Positions 17,253 to 26,597 are shown, counted from the first letter of the stretch. The stretch: DNA of 64,000 nt from Pontibacter chinhatensis (GCF_900113285.1 NZ_FOOT01000001.1:372001-436000); one strand, 5' to 3'. Notes: generated by a model not told the origin, from the sequence alone. Translations and numbers: made by a program.

Positions 17253-17879
17253 TCAGGACATAAAGAGAAGCACCAGGTACAAGCCCAGCCACAGAAAATC
17301 GAGGAAATGCCAGTAGCTTCGGAGCATGGTGAGCTGCAGCCGTCGGAACGGGTCGCGGATAAAAACCAGGCTGCGCACAGCGTCGCTGTTCACATAAATC
17401 GTTTTAAACACCATGAACGACAGGAAAATGATACCTCCTGTCAGGTGCAGGATATGAAGGGCCGAGATAAGGTAAAGGTACGTGCCTGAGGATTTTCCGG
17501 AGAAGTAGACCCCGCTTCGGCTCATCTCGTTCCAGCCAATAAACTGTGCGCCGATAAAGAGCAGGCCCAGTGCCAGGGTAATGCCCAGGTAGCGGGCCAT
17601 TTTCTTTAGCTTCTCCTGCTTGTAGAGCCGCGGCACCCTGGAGATAGTATAACTGCTGAAGAGAAGAATAACGGTGCTGACACTAAAAAACTTGGGCAAC
17701 TCGAACTGCGCCTGCGGAAAACCTCCCGTGCGCGCAAAGGCAACTACCAGCACAAAGAACAGCACGCCAATCCCCACCATGCTCAGGTACAGCAACATCC
17801 GGATAGGATGCATCCTGTCAATCCGCTTGAAGCCTGACCGCTGCTTATGGTTTACCTGATTTTTCTTATCCTGATTCAT
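17253..17879 (-). CDS. Heme-copper oxidase subunit III-like membrane protein
   Basis: A 208-residue protein from MNQDKKNQVNHK, a start with AGGAG seven bases upstream; the frame is open to 17936. Five hydrophobic helices follow a basic N-terminus. Subunit III features are FIGWNEM in place of the usual FQ-x-W-E-W loop, HILHLTGGIIFL in helix 4 and SYWHFLDFLWLGLYLVLLF at the end. Subunit III supports the proton-pumping core of cytochrome c or quinol oxidases. No subunit I, II or IV gene is nearby, so this is an orphan copy that may join another oxidase operon or serve an alternative complex. Confidence 0.83.
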   Translation of the reverse strand: MNQDKKNQVNHKQRSGFKRIDRMHPIRMLLYLSMVGIGVLFFVLVVAFARTGGFPQAQFELPKFFSVSTVILLFSSYTISRVPRLYKQEKLKKMARYLGITLALGLLFIGAQFIGWNEMSRSGVYFSGKSSGTYLYLISALHILHLTGGIIFLSFMVFKTIYVNSDAVRSLVFIRDPFRRLQLTMLRSYWHFLDFLWLGLYLVLLFMS

Positions 17880-18144
17880 CCTGTGCTCCTTTTTCCTGTG
17901 CTCAGAAAGCAGGCCCTGCTCCTCTGCCTGTTGCACACACTACATGTAGTAATTTATACTTTCACTCCCATGTTATAGTTTTGGAAAAACCGTATAATTT
18001 GGTCGTAGCGGGCCTTTTCTATAACAACTCCCTCGCTTTTTATTTGTTGTACTGATTTCCGCAGGAAAAGTATGGTATTACCAGCCACCCTTGCCAGGCA
18101 GTTTGCGTTAGTACAGGTATTCATTCACCTATCAACGAGACTCT

Positions 18145-18723
18145 ATGACGATAAAACTACGACTTCTGTATCTGCTGTTATTGCCCCTATTCTGCTTTAC
18201 GACGGAGGCTAACGCCCAGCGAAACCGGTCTCCCTACACCGGCAGCAACCGGATACTGCTGACGCTGGACGGAAGCGATGCCCGCTACGAATTCATGTCG
18301 GACCAGGTGCTGGTGCGCTATAACCGTGAATTGCAACAACTCGAATGTATCCTGCCGGTCGAAACACTGCTTCCCCTGCAGGATTCCATCCCCCGGAATA
18401 TGGCGTACGAGGTGCTGTACGGCGCCCGCTACCCGCAGCTCTTCATCACGATGGCTGCCCCCGTGCAGCAGATAAACGCGGGGAACCTGAGCCCGGAAAC
18501 AGTGCCGAGAAAAGTGGAAGTACGGCTGCAGAACACGACCCGGAACCTGCAGGTGCCAGTCACATTCTCACCGGAGAGTACCTCTTTATACTTTACGGCC
18601 ACCCTCGACCTGCAAATGGAAGACTTCCAGGCCTCGCTCCCTGTCGCCTACCTCCCGCTGCTCACAGGCCGGTTCACCATTACCATTGACCGCGCGCGTT
18701 GGGTTGAGCTGACGTCCAGGTAG
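18145..18723 (+). CDS. Exported hypothetical protein
   Basis: A 192-residue protein with a signal peptide (residues 1-24, ending ANAQ). The mature part is beta-rich with alternating hydrophobic residues (ILLTLDGSDARYEF, QLFITMAA, TSLYFTATLDLQMEDF, RFTITIDRARWVEL). The layout recalls YceI-like lipid-binding barrels, but I see no defining motif. No obvious operon partner; the following DUF4920 gene has its own promoter. Confidence 0.65.
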   Translation: MTIKLRLLYLLLLPLFCFTTEANAQRNRSPYTGSNRILLTLDGSDARYEFMSDQVLVRYNRELQQLECILPVETLLPLQDSIPRNMAYEVLYGARYPQLFITMAAPVQQINAGNLSPETVPRKVEVRLQNTTRNLQVPVTFSPESTSLYFTATLDLQMEDFQASLPVAYLPLLTGRFTITIDRARWVELTSR

Positions 18724-18815
18724 CCTATCCTGATTGATTATTAATCACTTAACAAAGTATACTTACAGTAATATATTACCCATATATCCCGGATTATGCA
18801 CATTATTTGATGCTA

Positions 18816-18846
18816 TTTGCCTATATGGCACTTATCCCTATATTTG
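18816..18846 (+). promoter_or_regulatory. Bacteroidota-type promoter for the DUF4920 gene
   Basis: TTTG at 18816-18819 and TATATTTG at 18839-18846 fit the -33 TTTG and -7 TAnnTTTG elements with a 19-base spacer. The -7 element ends 26 bases before the start codon. Confidence 0.7.
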
Positions 18847-18872
18847 TAACTCCATCAACATAAACCCCTTCC

Positions 18873-19367
18873 ATGAAAAAAGCTACGCTAGTATTTTTCC
18901 TTGCCGCAGCCACCTTTGCCTGCAGCCAGTCAACCACCGATACGGAGACCGCCACAGAGGCAACCACTGCAGAAGCCGGCGCTACTTATGGTGCCCCGTT
19001 TGCGGAAGAAAATGTGATACCCGTGTCAGCCCTAGAAGCCACATTGGCCGATAAGGACTCGGTGCAAGCCACCGTGGCTGCCGAAATAGAGAAAAGCTGC
19101 CAGAAAAAAGGGTGCTGGATGGACGTGAAGCTGGACGATGGCTCTCAAATGAAAGTAACGTTCCGGGATTACGGGTTCTTTGTGCCCACCACAAACCTGG
19201 AAGGCCGCCAAATAGTGTTTACCGGTACAGCCAAGAAAGAAGTAGTTTCCGTGGATGACCTTCGCCACTTCGCCGAGGACGCCGGAAAATCAGAAGAGGA
19301 GATTGCCGCCATCACCGAGCCGCGCGAGGAGCTGCGCTTTGTGGCAGATGGTGTGATTTTTAAGTAA
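18873..19367 (+). CDS. DUF4920 lipoprotein
   Basis: A 164-residue protein whose signal ends in ATFACSQ, a lipobox with Cys17. An acidic Thr/Glu linker is followed by the DUF4920 core: YGAPF, a CQKKGCWMDV pair of cysteines, and RDYGFFVP. The C-x5-C pair could bind metal or form a disulfide; the family's biochemical role is unknown. It has its own promoter and terminator and is therefore monocistronic. Confidence 0.85.
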   Translation: MKKATLVFFLAAATFACSQSTTDTETATEATTAEAGATYGAPFAEENVIPVSALEATLADKDSVQATVAAEIEKSCQKKGCWMDVKLDDGSQMKVTFRDYGFFVPTTNLEGRQIVFTGTAKKEVVSVDDLRHFAEDAGKSEEEIAAITEPREELRFVADGVIFK

Positions 19368-19385
19368 TACCGGATTTATACTTCA

Positions 19386-19420
19386 GCAGGCTACCGGAGA
19401 CAGTAGCCTGCTTTGTTTTT
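19386..19420 (+). terminator. Terminator after DUF4920 gene
   Basis: GCAGGCTAC (19386-19394) pairs with GTAGCCTGC (19403-19411), followed by TTTGTTTTT. TATACTT stands just before the stem. Confidence 0.85.
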
Positions 19421-19435
19421 AACAAGTAGCCAAGT

Positions 19436-20062
19436 ATGCCAGACCTATACCAGCTATGGCTCCGCCTTACTTCCGGTTATACTCCTGATTGCGAGCTTCA
19501 GGAAGAGCTGTGGCAGGAGTTGGTGCAGCTTTATACTTCCCCAGGCCGGCACTACCATACATTATCCCATCTCCAAAAGCTGTTTCAGCTCACTTTGGAG
19601 CAGCTGCCCCATATAGCGCAGCCCCGCGCTTTTCAGTTTGCCATTTTCTACCACGATGCAATTTACGACCCTACCCGCCAGGATAACGAGGCGCAAAGTG
19701 CAGCGCTTGCAAGTACAAGGCTGCCAGAAATAGGCGTGCCTGCTGCTGAAGTAGAACTCGTTTCGCAACTGATTCTGGCCACCAGGGAGCATCTACCACA
19801 ACCCTTGCCCGACGCCAACCTCCTGCTTGATTTTGACCTGGCCATACTTGGCGCTTCCTGGGAGCAGTACCAAAAGTATAGCCAGCAGATACGGGAAGAG
19901 TACCGTATGTACCCGGACGCTACTAACCGGCTGGGGCGCAAGCAGGTGCTGCAGCATTTCCTGTCGCGGGAGCACATTTACCACACGCCGCTCATGCGCG
20001 GGCAGCTGGAGCAGCAGGCCCGGCAAAACCTAAAACAAGAAATGCGCATGTTGGAGGGATAA
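19436..20062 (+). CDS. HD-superfamily predicted metal-dependent phosphohydrolase
   Basis: A 208-residue protein with RHYHTLSHL near residue 40 and IFYHDAIYDP near residue 72, the two histidine motifs of a small HD-type family known as predicted metal-dependent hydrolases (COG4339 type). A later DFDLAILG supplies another acidic ligand. Members are expected to hydrolyse phosphoesters of nucleotides or similar compounds; no substrate is known. The GH13 gene follows after 59 bases on the same strand, but a functional link is not evident. Confidence 0.8.
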   Translation: MPDLYQLWLRLTSGYTPDCELQEELWQELVQLYTSPGRHYHTLSHLQKLFQLTLEQLPHIAQPRAFQFAIFYHDAIYDPTRQDNEAQSAALASTRLPEIGVPAAEVELVSQLILATREHLPQPLPDANLLLDFDLAILGASWEQYQKYSQQIREEYRMYPDATNRLGRKQVLQHFLSREHIYHTPLMRGQLEQQARQNLKQEMRMLEG

Positions 20063-20121
20063 AAGTATTCTTTGCGGGCTATGTAAGTATAAATGTACGC
20101 CACTTCCTAAGCTTTATACTT

Positions 20122-21978
20122 ATGCACCGGTACAAACACTGTATACTGTTCCTGTTCCTCGGCCTGCTGCAGCTAAACGCCTTTGCGCAGGCACAAAAAC
20201 TCCGGGTAGAGCCCGCCTTCTGGTGGGCAGGTATGAAAGACCCGAGCCTCCAACTCATGCTCCATGGGGCCAATATCAGCGCCCTGACGCCTGTCATCAA
20301 ACATGAGGGGGTAATACTTAAAGATGTTGTGAAGGTTAAAAGCCCTAACTACCTGTTCCTGACGCTGGACATGAGCAAGGCAAAGCCAGGTAAGTTTGCC
20401 CTTCAGCTGAAGCAGGGCAACAAAACCGTGCACCGTTATACCTATGAGGTAAAGCAACGGGAGCCTAACTCCGCCAACCGGCAGGGCTTTAACACCTCGG
20501 ACGTTATCTACCTTATCACGCCTGACCGCTTCGCCAACGGCGACACCAAGAACGATAACGTGAAGGGCATGACAGAGCAGATTAATCGCTACGATAAAAG
20601 CGGCCGCCACGGCGGAGACATCGCCGGAATTATCCAGCACCTCGATTATATCAAGGACATGGGCTTTACGGCGCTCTGGATAAACCCGCTGCTGGAAAAC
20701 AACCAGACCAAAACCTCCTACCACGGCTACTCCACCACCGACTACTACCAGGTGGACCCGCGTTTTGGTAGCAACGAACAGTATGTAGAACTATCGAAAC
20801 TGGCCAAGCAGCAAGGTATAAAACTAGTGATGGACATGATCCTCAACCACATCGGCTCCGAGCACTGGTGGATGAAGGACCTGCCCACAGACGATTGGCT
20901 TAACTATCAGCATACGTACAAGGAAACCAACCACCGCCGCGAGGCGATTCAGGATCCTTATGCCGCAGCATACGACCGCGACCTATTCAACGACGGTTGG
21001 TTTGTGCCCAGCATGCCCGACCTGAACCAGCGCAACGGATTGCTGGCCACCTACCTGATCCAGAACACCCTCTGGTGGATTGAGTACGCGGACCTGGGCG
21101 GCATCCGGATGGATACTTACTCCTACCCCGATCCGGCCTTCATGAGCGAGTGGACACGCCGTGTGATGGAAGAATATCCGAACTTTAACGTGGTGGGCGA
21201 AGAGTGGTCGCTGAACCCGGCCATTGTGGCTTACTGGCAACGGGGAAAGCAAAACCCGAACGGCTATACTTCGTACCTGCCCAGCCTTATGGACTTCCCG
21301 ATACAGGCGGCTTTAACCACCGCCCTGCGCGACGATGAGAGCGGTTGGGATACCGGCTGGCTGCACCTCTACAATGTGCTGGCCACGGATTTCCTCTACG
21401 CCGACCCGCAAAACCTGGTGGTCTTCCCCGATAACCACGACATGGACCGCATCTACACGCAACTGAACCAGGACGCTGCCCTGACCAAACTGGCGCTGGC
21501 TTACATACTCACCACGCGTGGCATCCCGCAGATCTACTACGGCACCGAAATTCTCATGCATAATGATCAGCCCGGCGACCACGGCATCATCCGCACGGAT
21601 TTTCAGGGGGGCTGGCCCGGCGACAAAGTGAACGCCTTCACGGGGCAAGGGCTCACCAAAGAGCAGCTGGATATGCAGCAATTCACCAAAAGGCTTCTGA
21701 ACTGGCGCAAAACGTCGGGGGCCGTGCACCAAGGCAAGCTGACGCACTACGCTCCTTACAAGGGGGTGTATGTATACTTCCGGGAGCAGGGCGATGAGAA
21801 GGTGATGGTCATCCTGAACAAGAACGAAAAGCCTTACGAGCTGGAGCTGGCGAAATTCGCACCCCAACTGAAAAGTATAAAACAGGGAACAGACGTACTT
21901 ACCGGCCAGACCTACAACCTGGGCCAGCCGAAAGTAAGCCTTCCCCCTAAGGCACCGCTGATTTTGGAGCTTAAATAA
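20122..21978 (+). CDS. Exported GH13 neopullulanase/cyclomaltodextrinase (SusA-like)
   Basis: A 618-residue protein with a signal peptide (residues 1-22, FAQAQ). Residues 25-115 are the Ig-like cyclomaltodextrinase N-domain (FWWAGMKDPSLQLMLHG). The (beta/alpha)8 domain starts at about 130 (DVIYLITPDRFANGD). The catalytic triad is Asp331 in GGIRMDTYSYP, Glu360 in VVGEEW and Asp440 in FPDNHDMDR. A C-terminal beta domain ends the chain. Enzymes of this type hydrolyse alpha-1,4 (and some alpha-1,6) glucans and cyclodextrins in the periplasm. No susC/susD or regulator is adjacent, so it is not part of a visible polysaccharide-utilisation locus. Confidence 0.93.
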   Translation: MHRYKHCILFLFLGLLQLNAFAQAQKLRVEPAFWWAGMKDPSLQLMLHGANISALTPVIKHEGVILKDVVKVKSPNYLFLTLDMSKAKPGKFALQLKQGNKTVHRYTYEVKQREPNSANRQGFNTSDVIYLITPDRFANGDTKNDNVKGMTEQINRYDKSGRHGGDIAGIIQHLDYIKDMGFTALWINPLLENNQTKTSYHGYSTTDYYQVDPRFGSNEQYVELSKLAKQQGIKLVMDMILNHIGSEHWWMKDLPTDDWLNYQHTYKETNHRREAIQDPYAAAYDRDLFNDGWFVPSMPDLNQRNGLLATYLIQNTLWWIEYADLGGIRMDTYSYPDPAFMSEWTRRVMEEYPNFNVVGEEWSLNPAIVAYWQRGKQNPNGYTSYLPSLMDFPIQAALTTALRDDESGWDTGWLHLYNVLATDFLYADPQNLVVFPDNHDMDRIYTQLNQDAALTKLALAYILTTRGIPQIYYGTEILMHNDQPGDHGIIRTDFQGGWPGDKVNAFTGQGLTKEQLDMQQFTKRLLNWRKTSGAVHQGKLTHYAPYKGVYVYFREQGDEKVMVILNKNEKPYELELAKFAPQLKSIKQGTDVLTGQTYNLGQPKVSLPPKAPLILELK

Positions 21979-21990
21979 CTTAGAAAGGTC

Positions 21991-22025
21991 AGCACCCGGT
22001 TTGCATTCCGGGTGCTGTTTTTTTA
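21991..22025 (+). terminator. Terminator after the SusA-like gene
   Basis: AGCACCCGG (21991-21999) pairs with CCGGGTGCT (22008-22016), followed by GTTTTTTTAT; TATACTT overlaps the end of the T-run. Confidence 0.88.
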
Positions 22026-22082
22026 TACTTGTTCCATTCAGCTTTCTGAACAAAGTATAAATTATAGTTATTTACCTTATCT

Positions 22083-23162
22083 ATGACAGATTTTCTCCAG
22101 CAAGTATACTTCCACAACACTGTACAGTCTTACCTCATTGTAGTAGCTATCGTTTTGATTAGCTTCACTTTTATCGGCTTTTTCAGAAAGCGCGTGTTAA
22201 CCAGGGCTGCCAAACTAACCGCGCGGACCAAATCTAACCTGGACAGTCACCTCGTTGAAAGCATAGACCGTTTTGGGGTGCCGGCCCTGTACATCTTTGC
22301 TCTATACTCTGCCCTAAATTACCTGCTACTCCCGCCCAAACTCGATAGGGTACTCCAGGTGGCGTTGATAGTCGCTTGTACCTTTCTGGCCATTCGCATT
22401 GTTTCCACTACGCTTATCCTGCTGCTGCGCTCGTACATAGGCAAGCAAGAGCATGGCGAGGAGAAGGTGAAGCAACTGGGCGGGGTTATACTTGTCCTGA
22501 ACGTGACCATCTGGGGACTGGGCCTGCTTACGCTGCTTGACAATTTGGGCTATAATGTCACGACCATCGTCGCGGGCCTTGGCATCGGGGGTATTGCCGT
22601 GGCCTTGGCAGCCCAAAATATCCTCGGCGACCTTTTCAACTACTTTGTTATCTTTTTTGACCGCCCTTTTGAGGTAGGGGATTTTATTGTGCTCGATGAC
22701 AAGTCGGGGGTGGTAGACAAAATCGGTGTTAAAACGACGCGCATCAAAAGCCTGTCGGGAGAGCAGCTGGTGGTAGCCAACTCAGATTTGACCAACTCCC
22801 GCATTCACAACTACAAGCAGATGCAGCAGCGACGCGTGGTGTTTAAGCTTGGCGTTGTCTACCAGGCCACTTACGAGCAGCTGGAACTGATACCGGGGCT
22901 GCTGCGCCAAATTGTGGAGGAACAGGACATGGTGCGTTTTGACCGCGCCCACTTTACATCGTACGGCGACTCCAGCCTGGACTTTGAGGTCGTTTACTAC
23001 GTGCTGTCGTCGAACTACAACGATTACATGGACATACAGCAGCGGATTAACCTGCGCATCTTCAAAGAATTCCAGGAACTCAACATTGACTTTGCCTACC
23101 CTACCCGCACGTTGTTTGTGGTAAATGAGCATCAGGAAAAGCAGGTGCAACCAGTTGCATAG
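22083..23162 (+). CDS. MscS-family mechanosensitive ion channel
   Basis: A 359-residue protein with four or five membrane helices in the first 180 residues. The pore helix and MscS domain show GLGIGGIAVALAAQNILGDL, then FVIFFDRPFEVGDFIVLDDKSGVVDKIGVKTTRI, the signature of small-conductance mechanosensitive channels. The cytoplasmic cage follows to the C-terminus. Such channels release solutes on osmotic downshock. It is monocistronic with a terminator right after the stop. Confidence 0.92.
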   Translation: MTDFLQQVYFHNTVQSYLIVVAIVLISFTFIGFFRKRVLTRAAKLTARTKSNLDSHLVESIDRFGVPALYIFALYSALNYLLLPPKLDRVLQVALIVACTFLAIRIVSTTLILLLRSYIGKQEHGEEKVKQLGGVILVLNVTIWGLGLLTLLDNLGYNVTTIVAGLGIGGIAVALAAQNILGDLFNYFVIFFDRPFEVGDFIVLDDKSGVVDKIGVKTTRIKSLSGEQLVVANSDLTNSRIHNYKQMQQRRVVFKLGVVYQATYEQLELIPGLLRQIVEEQDMVRFDRAHFTSYGDSSLDFEVVYYVLSSNYNDYMDIQQRINLRIFKEFQELNIDFAYPTRTLFVVNEHQEKQVQPVA

Positions 23163-23183
23163 CCCGACGCCAAGTATAATGAA

Positions 23184-23220
23184 AAACGGGGCAGCGATTT
23201 TTCGCTGCCCCGTTTCTTTT
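23184..23220. terminator. Terminator between mscS-like gene and convergent lipoprotein gene
   Basis: AAACGGGGCAGCGA (23184-23197) pairs with TCGCTGCCCCGTTT (23202-23215), followed by CTTTT. AAGTATA copies flank it on both sides (23172 and 23225). Confidence 0.9.
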
Positions 23221-23234
23221 AGGAAAGTATAGCC

Positions 23235-24572
23235 TTACAGACTAGCCTCATACTTCAGGATAACGCCTTTCCCTGTTTTGCTTCCTTCGCTGGAGATGTA
23301 TACTTCGCCGTTGTTGCCAAAGGCAAGTCCTTCGGCCTGGCGCAGCTGCTCCTTATCCAGGTTGGCAGACTTGTTGATGCGGCCATCTTTTTCCAGCACC
23401 ATAATGCGGTTGTTCACCGCATCCAGCAGGTAATACTCGCCCGTTTGCGGGTGTATCTCCAAAGAAGAGGGCTGCAGCACATCGTATCCATCCTTCACCT
23501 TCTTTTTGCCAGGTACAGGCTGCTTCAGCACTTCCTGGTCTAAGGCGATGCGGATAACGGGCTCCGGGTTCATTTTACCGGTGCTGAGGTTCAGCTCGTA
23601 AATGCCCTTGTTTTCACCCAAGGCTTTATCGTGACCTTTGCAGGCAATCAGCAAACGGTTGTTCGCCTTGTCGAGGGCAAGCCCCTCGGTATCCTGACTA
23701 GCAGAAAGTACAGACTTGTGCGTTTTCACCTGCGGCTTTTTGCTCTTAAAGTCGCTTACTTCAAACACGGTCCCGTCGCTGCGGAGTACGTAAGCTTTGT
23801 TTCCGTCGATTGCCAGCCCCTCATAGTCTCCGGGCTCTCCGAAAGGATGCTCTTCCTCCAGCTTGTTGGTTTTCAGGTTAAAGACAAAGATGCTTCCCTT
23901 CTCATCCTGCACACAGGCCATGCGACCATCGGCCAGCAAGGCAATACTGGAAACCTCCCGCAGCTCGGCCGGCAACTCCCAGGAGGAAACCGGGTTGGCA
24001 AATGCATTGGCATTTTCCGCCGCCGGCAGCAGCGCCCCCACTACCGATGCCTGGAGGAACTCCGGACCGGCTGATGCTACCGGGGCGCCTTGTTGGGCAA
24101 GCAATTTCCCGCTTTGGTCAAAAAGCAGCTCTACTTCGCCTTTCCGGCTCTCCAGTTCCACTTCGTACTTCAGTGTCTCGCCTGTTTTTACCAGGCTGGC
24201 CTCATCTATGGTGAAGTCGGCAAAATGCTCCTGCACATACTTCATCACCTCCTGGGGTAAAGCAGTGGTATTGATTTCCTCTTCTACCTTCAACAATTCC
24301 CCTGTAGCACTGAACAGCACTTTTCGCTCACGCCCGCCCAGGTCAAACTCCACCTCAAACCCTTCGGGCTCCTCTTCCCAATCGGAATTTTTCACATCCG
24401 GGTAAAGGGAAGCGAACTGCGTCATCACCGCCTCCGGCACTTCAACTTTCTCCCACAGCTCACTTATTTCCCCTCTGATGTCAGCTATTTCCTCATTCAT
24501 CTCGCTGCACGAGGTGGCTCCCCACATAACGGTCACCCCCAGCAGCATATTCAACAAAAACTTCCTATTCAT
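23235..24572 (-). CDS. PepSY-like/SdiA-regulated beta-propeller lipoprotein
   Basis: A 445-residue protein with a lipobox (WGATSCSEM, Cys22). Residues 45-165 contain two PepSY-like repeats (FASLYPDVKNSDWEEE and VQEHFADFTIDEASL with matching beta hairpins). Residues 200-445 form an SdiA-regulated type beta-propeller (EVSSIALLADGRMACV, DYEGLAIDGNKAYVLRSDG, DTEGLALDKANNRLLIACKG, QPSSLEIHPQTGEYYLLDA, RQAEGLAFGNNGEVYISSEG). The fusion of the two parts is unusual. It lies downstream of a two-component system on the same strand, 85 bases away. PepSY-like proteins are often controlled by or modulate neighbouring kinases, so sensing or feedback is a reasonable inference. Confidence 0.85.
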   Translation of the reverse strand: MNRKFLLNMLLGVTVMWGATSCSEMNEEIADIRGEISELWEKVEVPEAVMTQFASLYPDVKNSDWEEEPEGFEVEFDLGGRERKVLFSATGELLKVEEEINTTALPQEVMKYVQEHFADFTIDEASLVKTGETLKYEVELESRKGEVELLFDQSGKLLAQQGAPVASAGPEFLQASVVGALLPAAENANAFANPVSSWELPAELREVSSIALLADGRMACVQDEKGSIFVFNLKTNKLEEEHPFGEPGDYEGLAIDGNKAYVLRSDGTVFEVSDFKSKKPQVKTHKSVLSASQDTEGLALDKANNRLLIACKGHDKALGENKGIYELNLSTGKMNPEPVIRIALDQEVLKQPVPGKKKVKDGYDVLQPSSLEIHPQTGEYYLLDAVNNRIMVLEKDGRINKSANLDKEQLRQAEGLAFGNNGEVYISSEGSKTGKGVILKYEASL

Positions 24573-24657
24573 ATACTTAAGTGTTAATATTCTACCTGTT
24601 TATACAAGTATACTTTCGGAATCTGAAGACAATCTGAAGGAAGGGCTGTGGCGGAGG

Positions 24658-25923
24658 CTATTTTGTAAAATAAATGCAGAGGCTGTGCTCGCCATCCTTA
24701 AAGTTATACTTTGGAAGGAGCCCGTAGAGGTCGCAGATTTTTTTAACGAGCGCCAGACCAATGCCCAGGGAGCCCACCGCATCATCGCCGGTGCGGAAGC
24801 GACCAAATAGCTTTTCCGGTTGGTCCTGGGGAGCTTCACCAGTGTTGCGGATGCAGAGCTTCTGCCGGTTGAGCAGTACTTTTATACTTCCGCCAGGATG
24901 GTTGTGCTTGATGGCGTTGTTGAGCAGGTTTTGCAGCAGCACGTCTGTTAGGCCGCTGTTCATCTGCACGTATACTTCCTCCATCTGTTCCACTTCCAGC
25001 TCCAGCCCCCGCATGCTGATGATTTCCTGCAGGTGCGTGAGTTGCTCCTGCAGCAGCCGGTGCAGCGGCACCTGCTCCTCGGCGGTGAACTCGCGGTTCT
25101 CGATGCGGGTGAGCAGGATGAGCGACTTATTCAGGCGGGCCAGGCGGTTCAGGGCGCCATACATGTCCGACAGCATCTGGGCCTGCTCCTCGGTCAGGTT
25201 CTCGGATTGCATGAACAGCTCTATTTTGCTATTCACGATGGCCAGCGGCGTCTGTATCTCATGCGACACGTTCTCGGTAAACTCCTTCAGGTTGAGAAAA
25301 TCGCTGTGAATTTTGCCGGTCATACTTTGCAGCACCTGGTTAAGCTCCTCAAACTCGGTGGTCGAGCTTTCCTTCAGCGTGAGCGGCTGGTGGTGGCTCA
25401 GGCGGTATTCCTTAATCCTGGCGAGTGTGTCGTAAAAGTGGCGCCATGTATACTTGTTGGTGTAGTAGTTGACAAACACCAGCCCGATGAGCAAAAGTAA
25501 AAAGATCCAGATCATGGCCAGCACCGTGCTTTCCGTCAGGTCGTCAAAGTCCATCAACGACTTGAAGATCGTGTACTCGTACGGTTTGCCCTGCCGGTAA
25601 GCCGTAAAGGTGAGCTTGCGGAACGGGATGTCTTCCTCATCGTAGGTGCTGTAGATGAGTGTGTCCGACAGGTGCTCCATCACCAGGTTCTCCGGGTCGG
25701 CCTCGCGCACGTGTATGGCCTCCGAGATGCCCGAGGTAACGTTAGGGAGGCGGTCGTGCTTTTGGATGTAAGCGATGATGTTCTCCTTATCGGTGAAGAG
25801 CTGATCGTCCACCTCATCGTAAATCTCCTCGCGCAGCGACAGGTAAAACACCGTACCGCCCACCGCAAACACCACCAGCGATACCAGCAGATAGTATAAA
25901 CTGGTTTTGGTCAGTACTCTCAT
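24658..25923 (-). CDS. Two-component sensor histidine kinase
   Basis: A 421-residue membrane kinase. Transmembrane helices lie at about residues 7-28 and 133-152, enclosing a periplasmic sensor of about 105 residues with no recognised fold. The dimerisation domain has the phosphoacceptor His221 in FTENVSHEIQTPL. The ATPase domain shows LQNLLNNAIKHN (N box) and LGIGLALVKKICDLYG (G2 box); the G1 region is short and degenerate (FGRFRTGDDAVG). It overlaps the response-regulator gene by 4 bases (ATGA) and is thus translationally coupled. Confidence 0.92.
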   Translation of the reverse strand: MRVLTKTSLYYLLVSLVVFAVGGTVFYLSLREEIYDEVDDQLFTDKENIIAYIQKHDRLPNVTSGISEAIHVREADPENLVMEHLSDTLIYSTYDEEDIPFRKLTFTAYRQGKPYEYTIFKSLMDFDDLTESTVLAMIWIFLLLLIGLVFVNYYTNKYTWRHFYDTLARIKEYRLSHHQPLTLKESSTTEFEELNQVLQSMTGKIHSDFLNLKEFTENVSHEIQTPLAIVNSKIELFMQSENLTEEQAQMLSDMYGALNRLARLNKSLILLTRIENREFTAEEQVPLHRLLQEQLTHLQEIISMRGLELEVEQMEEVYVQMNSGLTDVLLQNLLNNAIKHNHPGGSIKVLLNRQKLCIRNTGEAPQDQPEKLFGRFRTGDDAVGSLGIGLALVKKICDLYGLLPKYNFKDGEHSLCIYFTK

Positions 25924-26597
25924 GGGCTCGTGAATTTATAGCCCAGGCCGTACACCGTCTGGATGTAGTCCTGGCCGCCGGCCTCTATGATCTTGCGCCG
26001 CAGGTTTTTGATGTGGGTGTATACAAAGTCGAGCGAGTCGAGCATCTCGATGTGGTCGCCCCAGAGGTACTCGGCAATCGACTCCTTGGTGAGCACGCGG
26101 TTGCGGTTAGAGACAAAGTATAGCAGCAGTTCATACTCCTTGCGGGTGAGCGTGAGTTGCTTGCCGGCTACGGAAGCCTCGGCCGCATCGGGCTGTACTT
26201 CCACTTCCCCCACGCGCAGCACCTTCTGGCCATTAAAATTGCGCCGCCGCAGCACCGACTTCACCCGCGCATTGAGCTCCGAGAGGTGGAAAGGCTTGGT
26301 CAGGTAATCGTCGGCGCCTACCTCCAGCCCCGTGATTTTATCGTCCAGCGCATTTTTTGCAGAGATAATAATGATGCCGGTATCGGCGTTATTCTCTTTG
26401 AGCGAGCGTACGATGTTGAGTCCGTTGCCGCCAGGCAAGGTCAGATCTACCACCACACAGGCGTAGGTGTGCGAGGCAGTTTTGAGCAGGGCGCTGGAAT
26501 AATCAGTGGCGGCATCGCAAGTATAGCCCTCCTGCTTCAGGTACGCCACAATCGAATCCTTCAGGGCGATTTCGTCTTCTATTACTAATACTTTCAT
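25920..26597 (-). CDS. OmpR-family response regulator
   Basis: A 225-residue protein from MKVLVIEDEIALKDS. The receiver domain has acidic pocket residues Glu7-Asp8, phosphoacceptor Asp51 (VVVDLTLPGG) and the conserved Lys in YLTKPFHLSEL. The C-terminal winged helix (residues 130-225: LTLTRKEYELLLYF to VYGLGYKF) binds DNA as in OmpR/PhoB. It is the first gene of the kinase pair; the PepSY/SdiA-regulated lipoprotein downstream is a likely target. The frame extends ten codons upstream to 26627, but the family start is the one chosen. Confidence 0.93.
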   Translation of the reverse strand: MKVLVIEDEIALKDSIVAYLKQEGYTCDAATDYSSALLKTASHTYACVVVDLTLPGGNGLNIVRSLKENNADTGIIIISAKNALDDKITGLEVGADDYLTKPFHLSELNARVKSVLRRRNFNGQKVLRVGEVEVQPDAAEASVAGKQLTLTRKEYELLLYFVSNRNRVLTKESIAEYLWGDHIEMLDSLDFVYTHIKNLRRKIIEAGGQDYIQTVYGLGYKFTSP

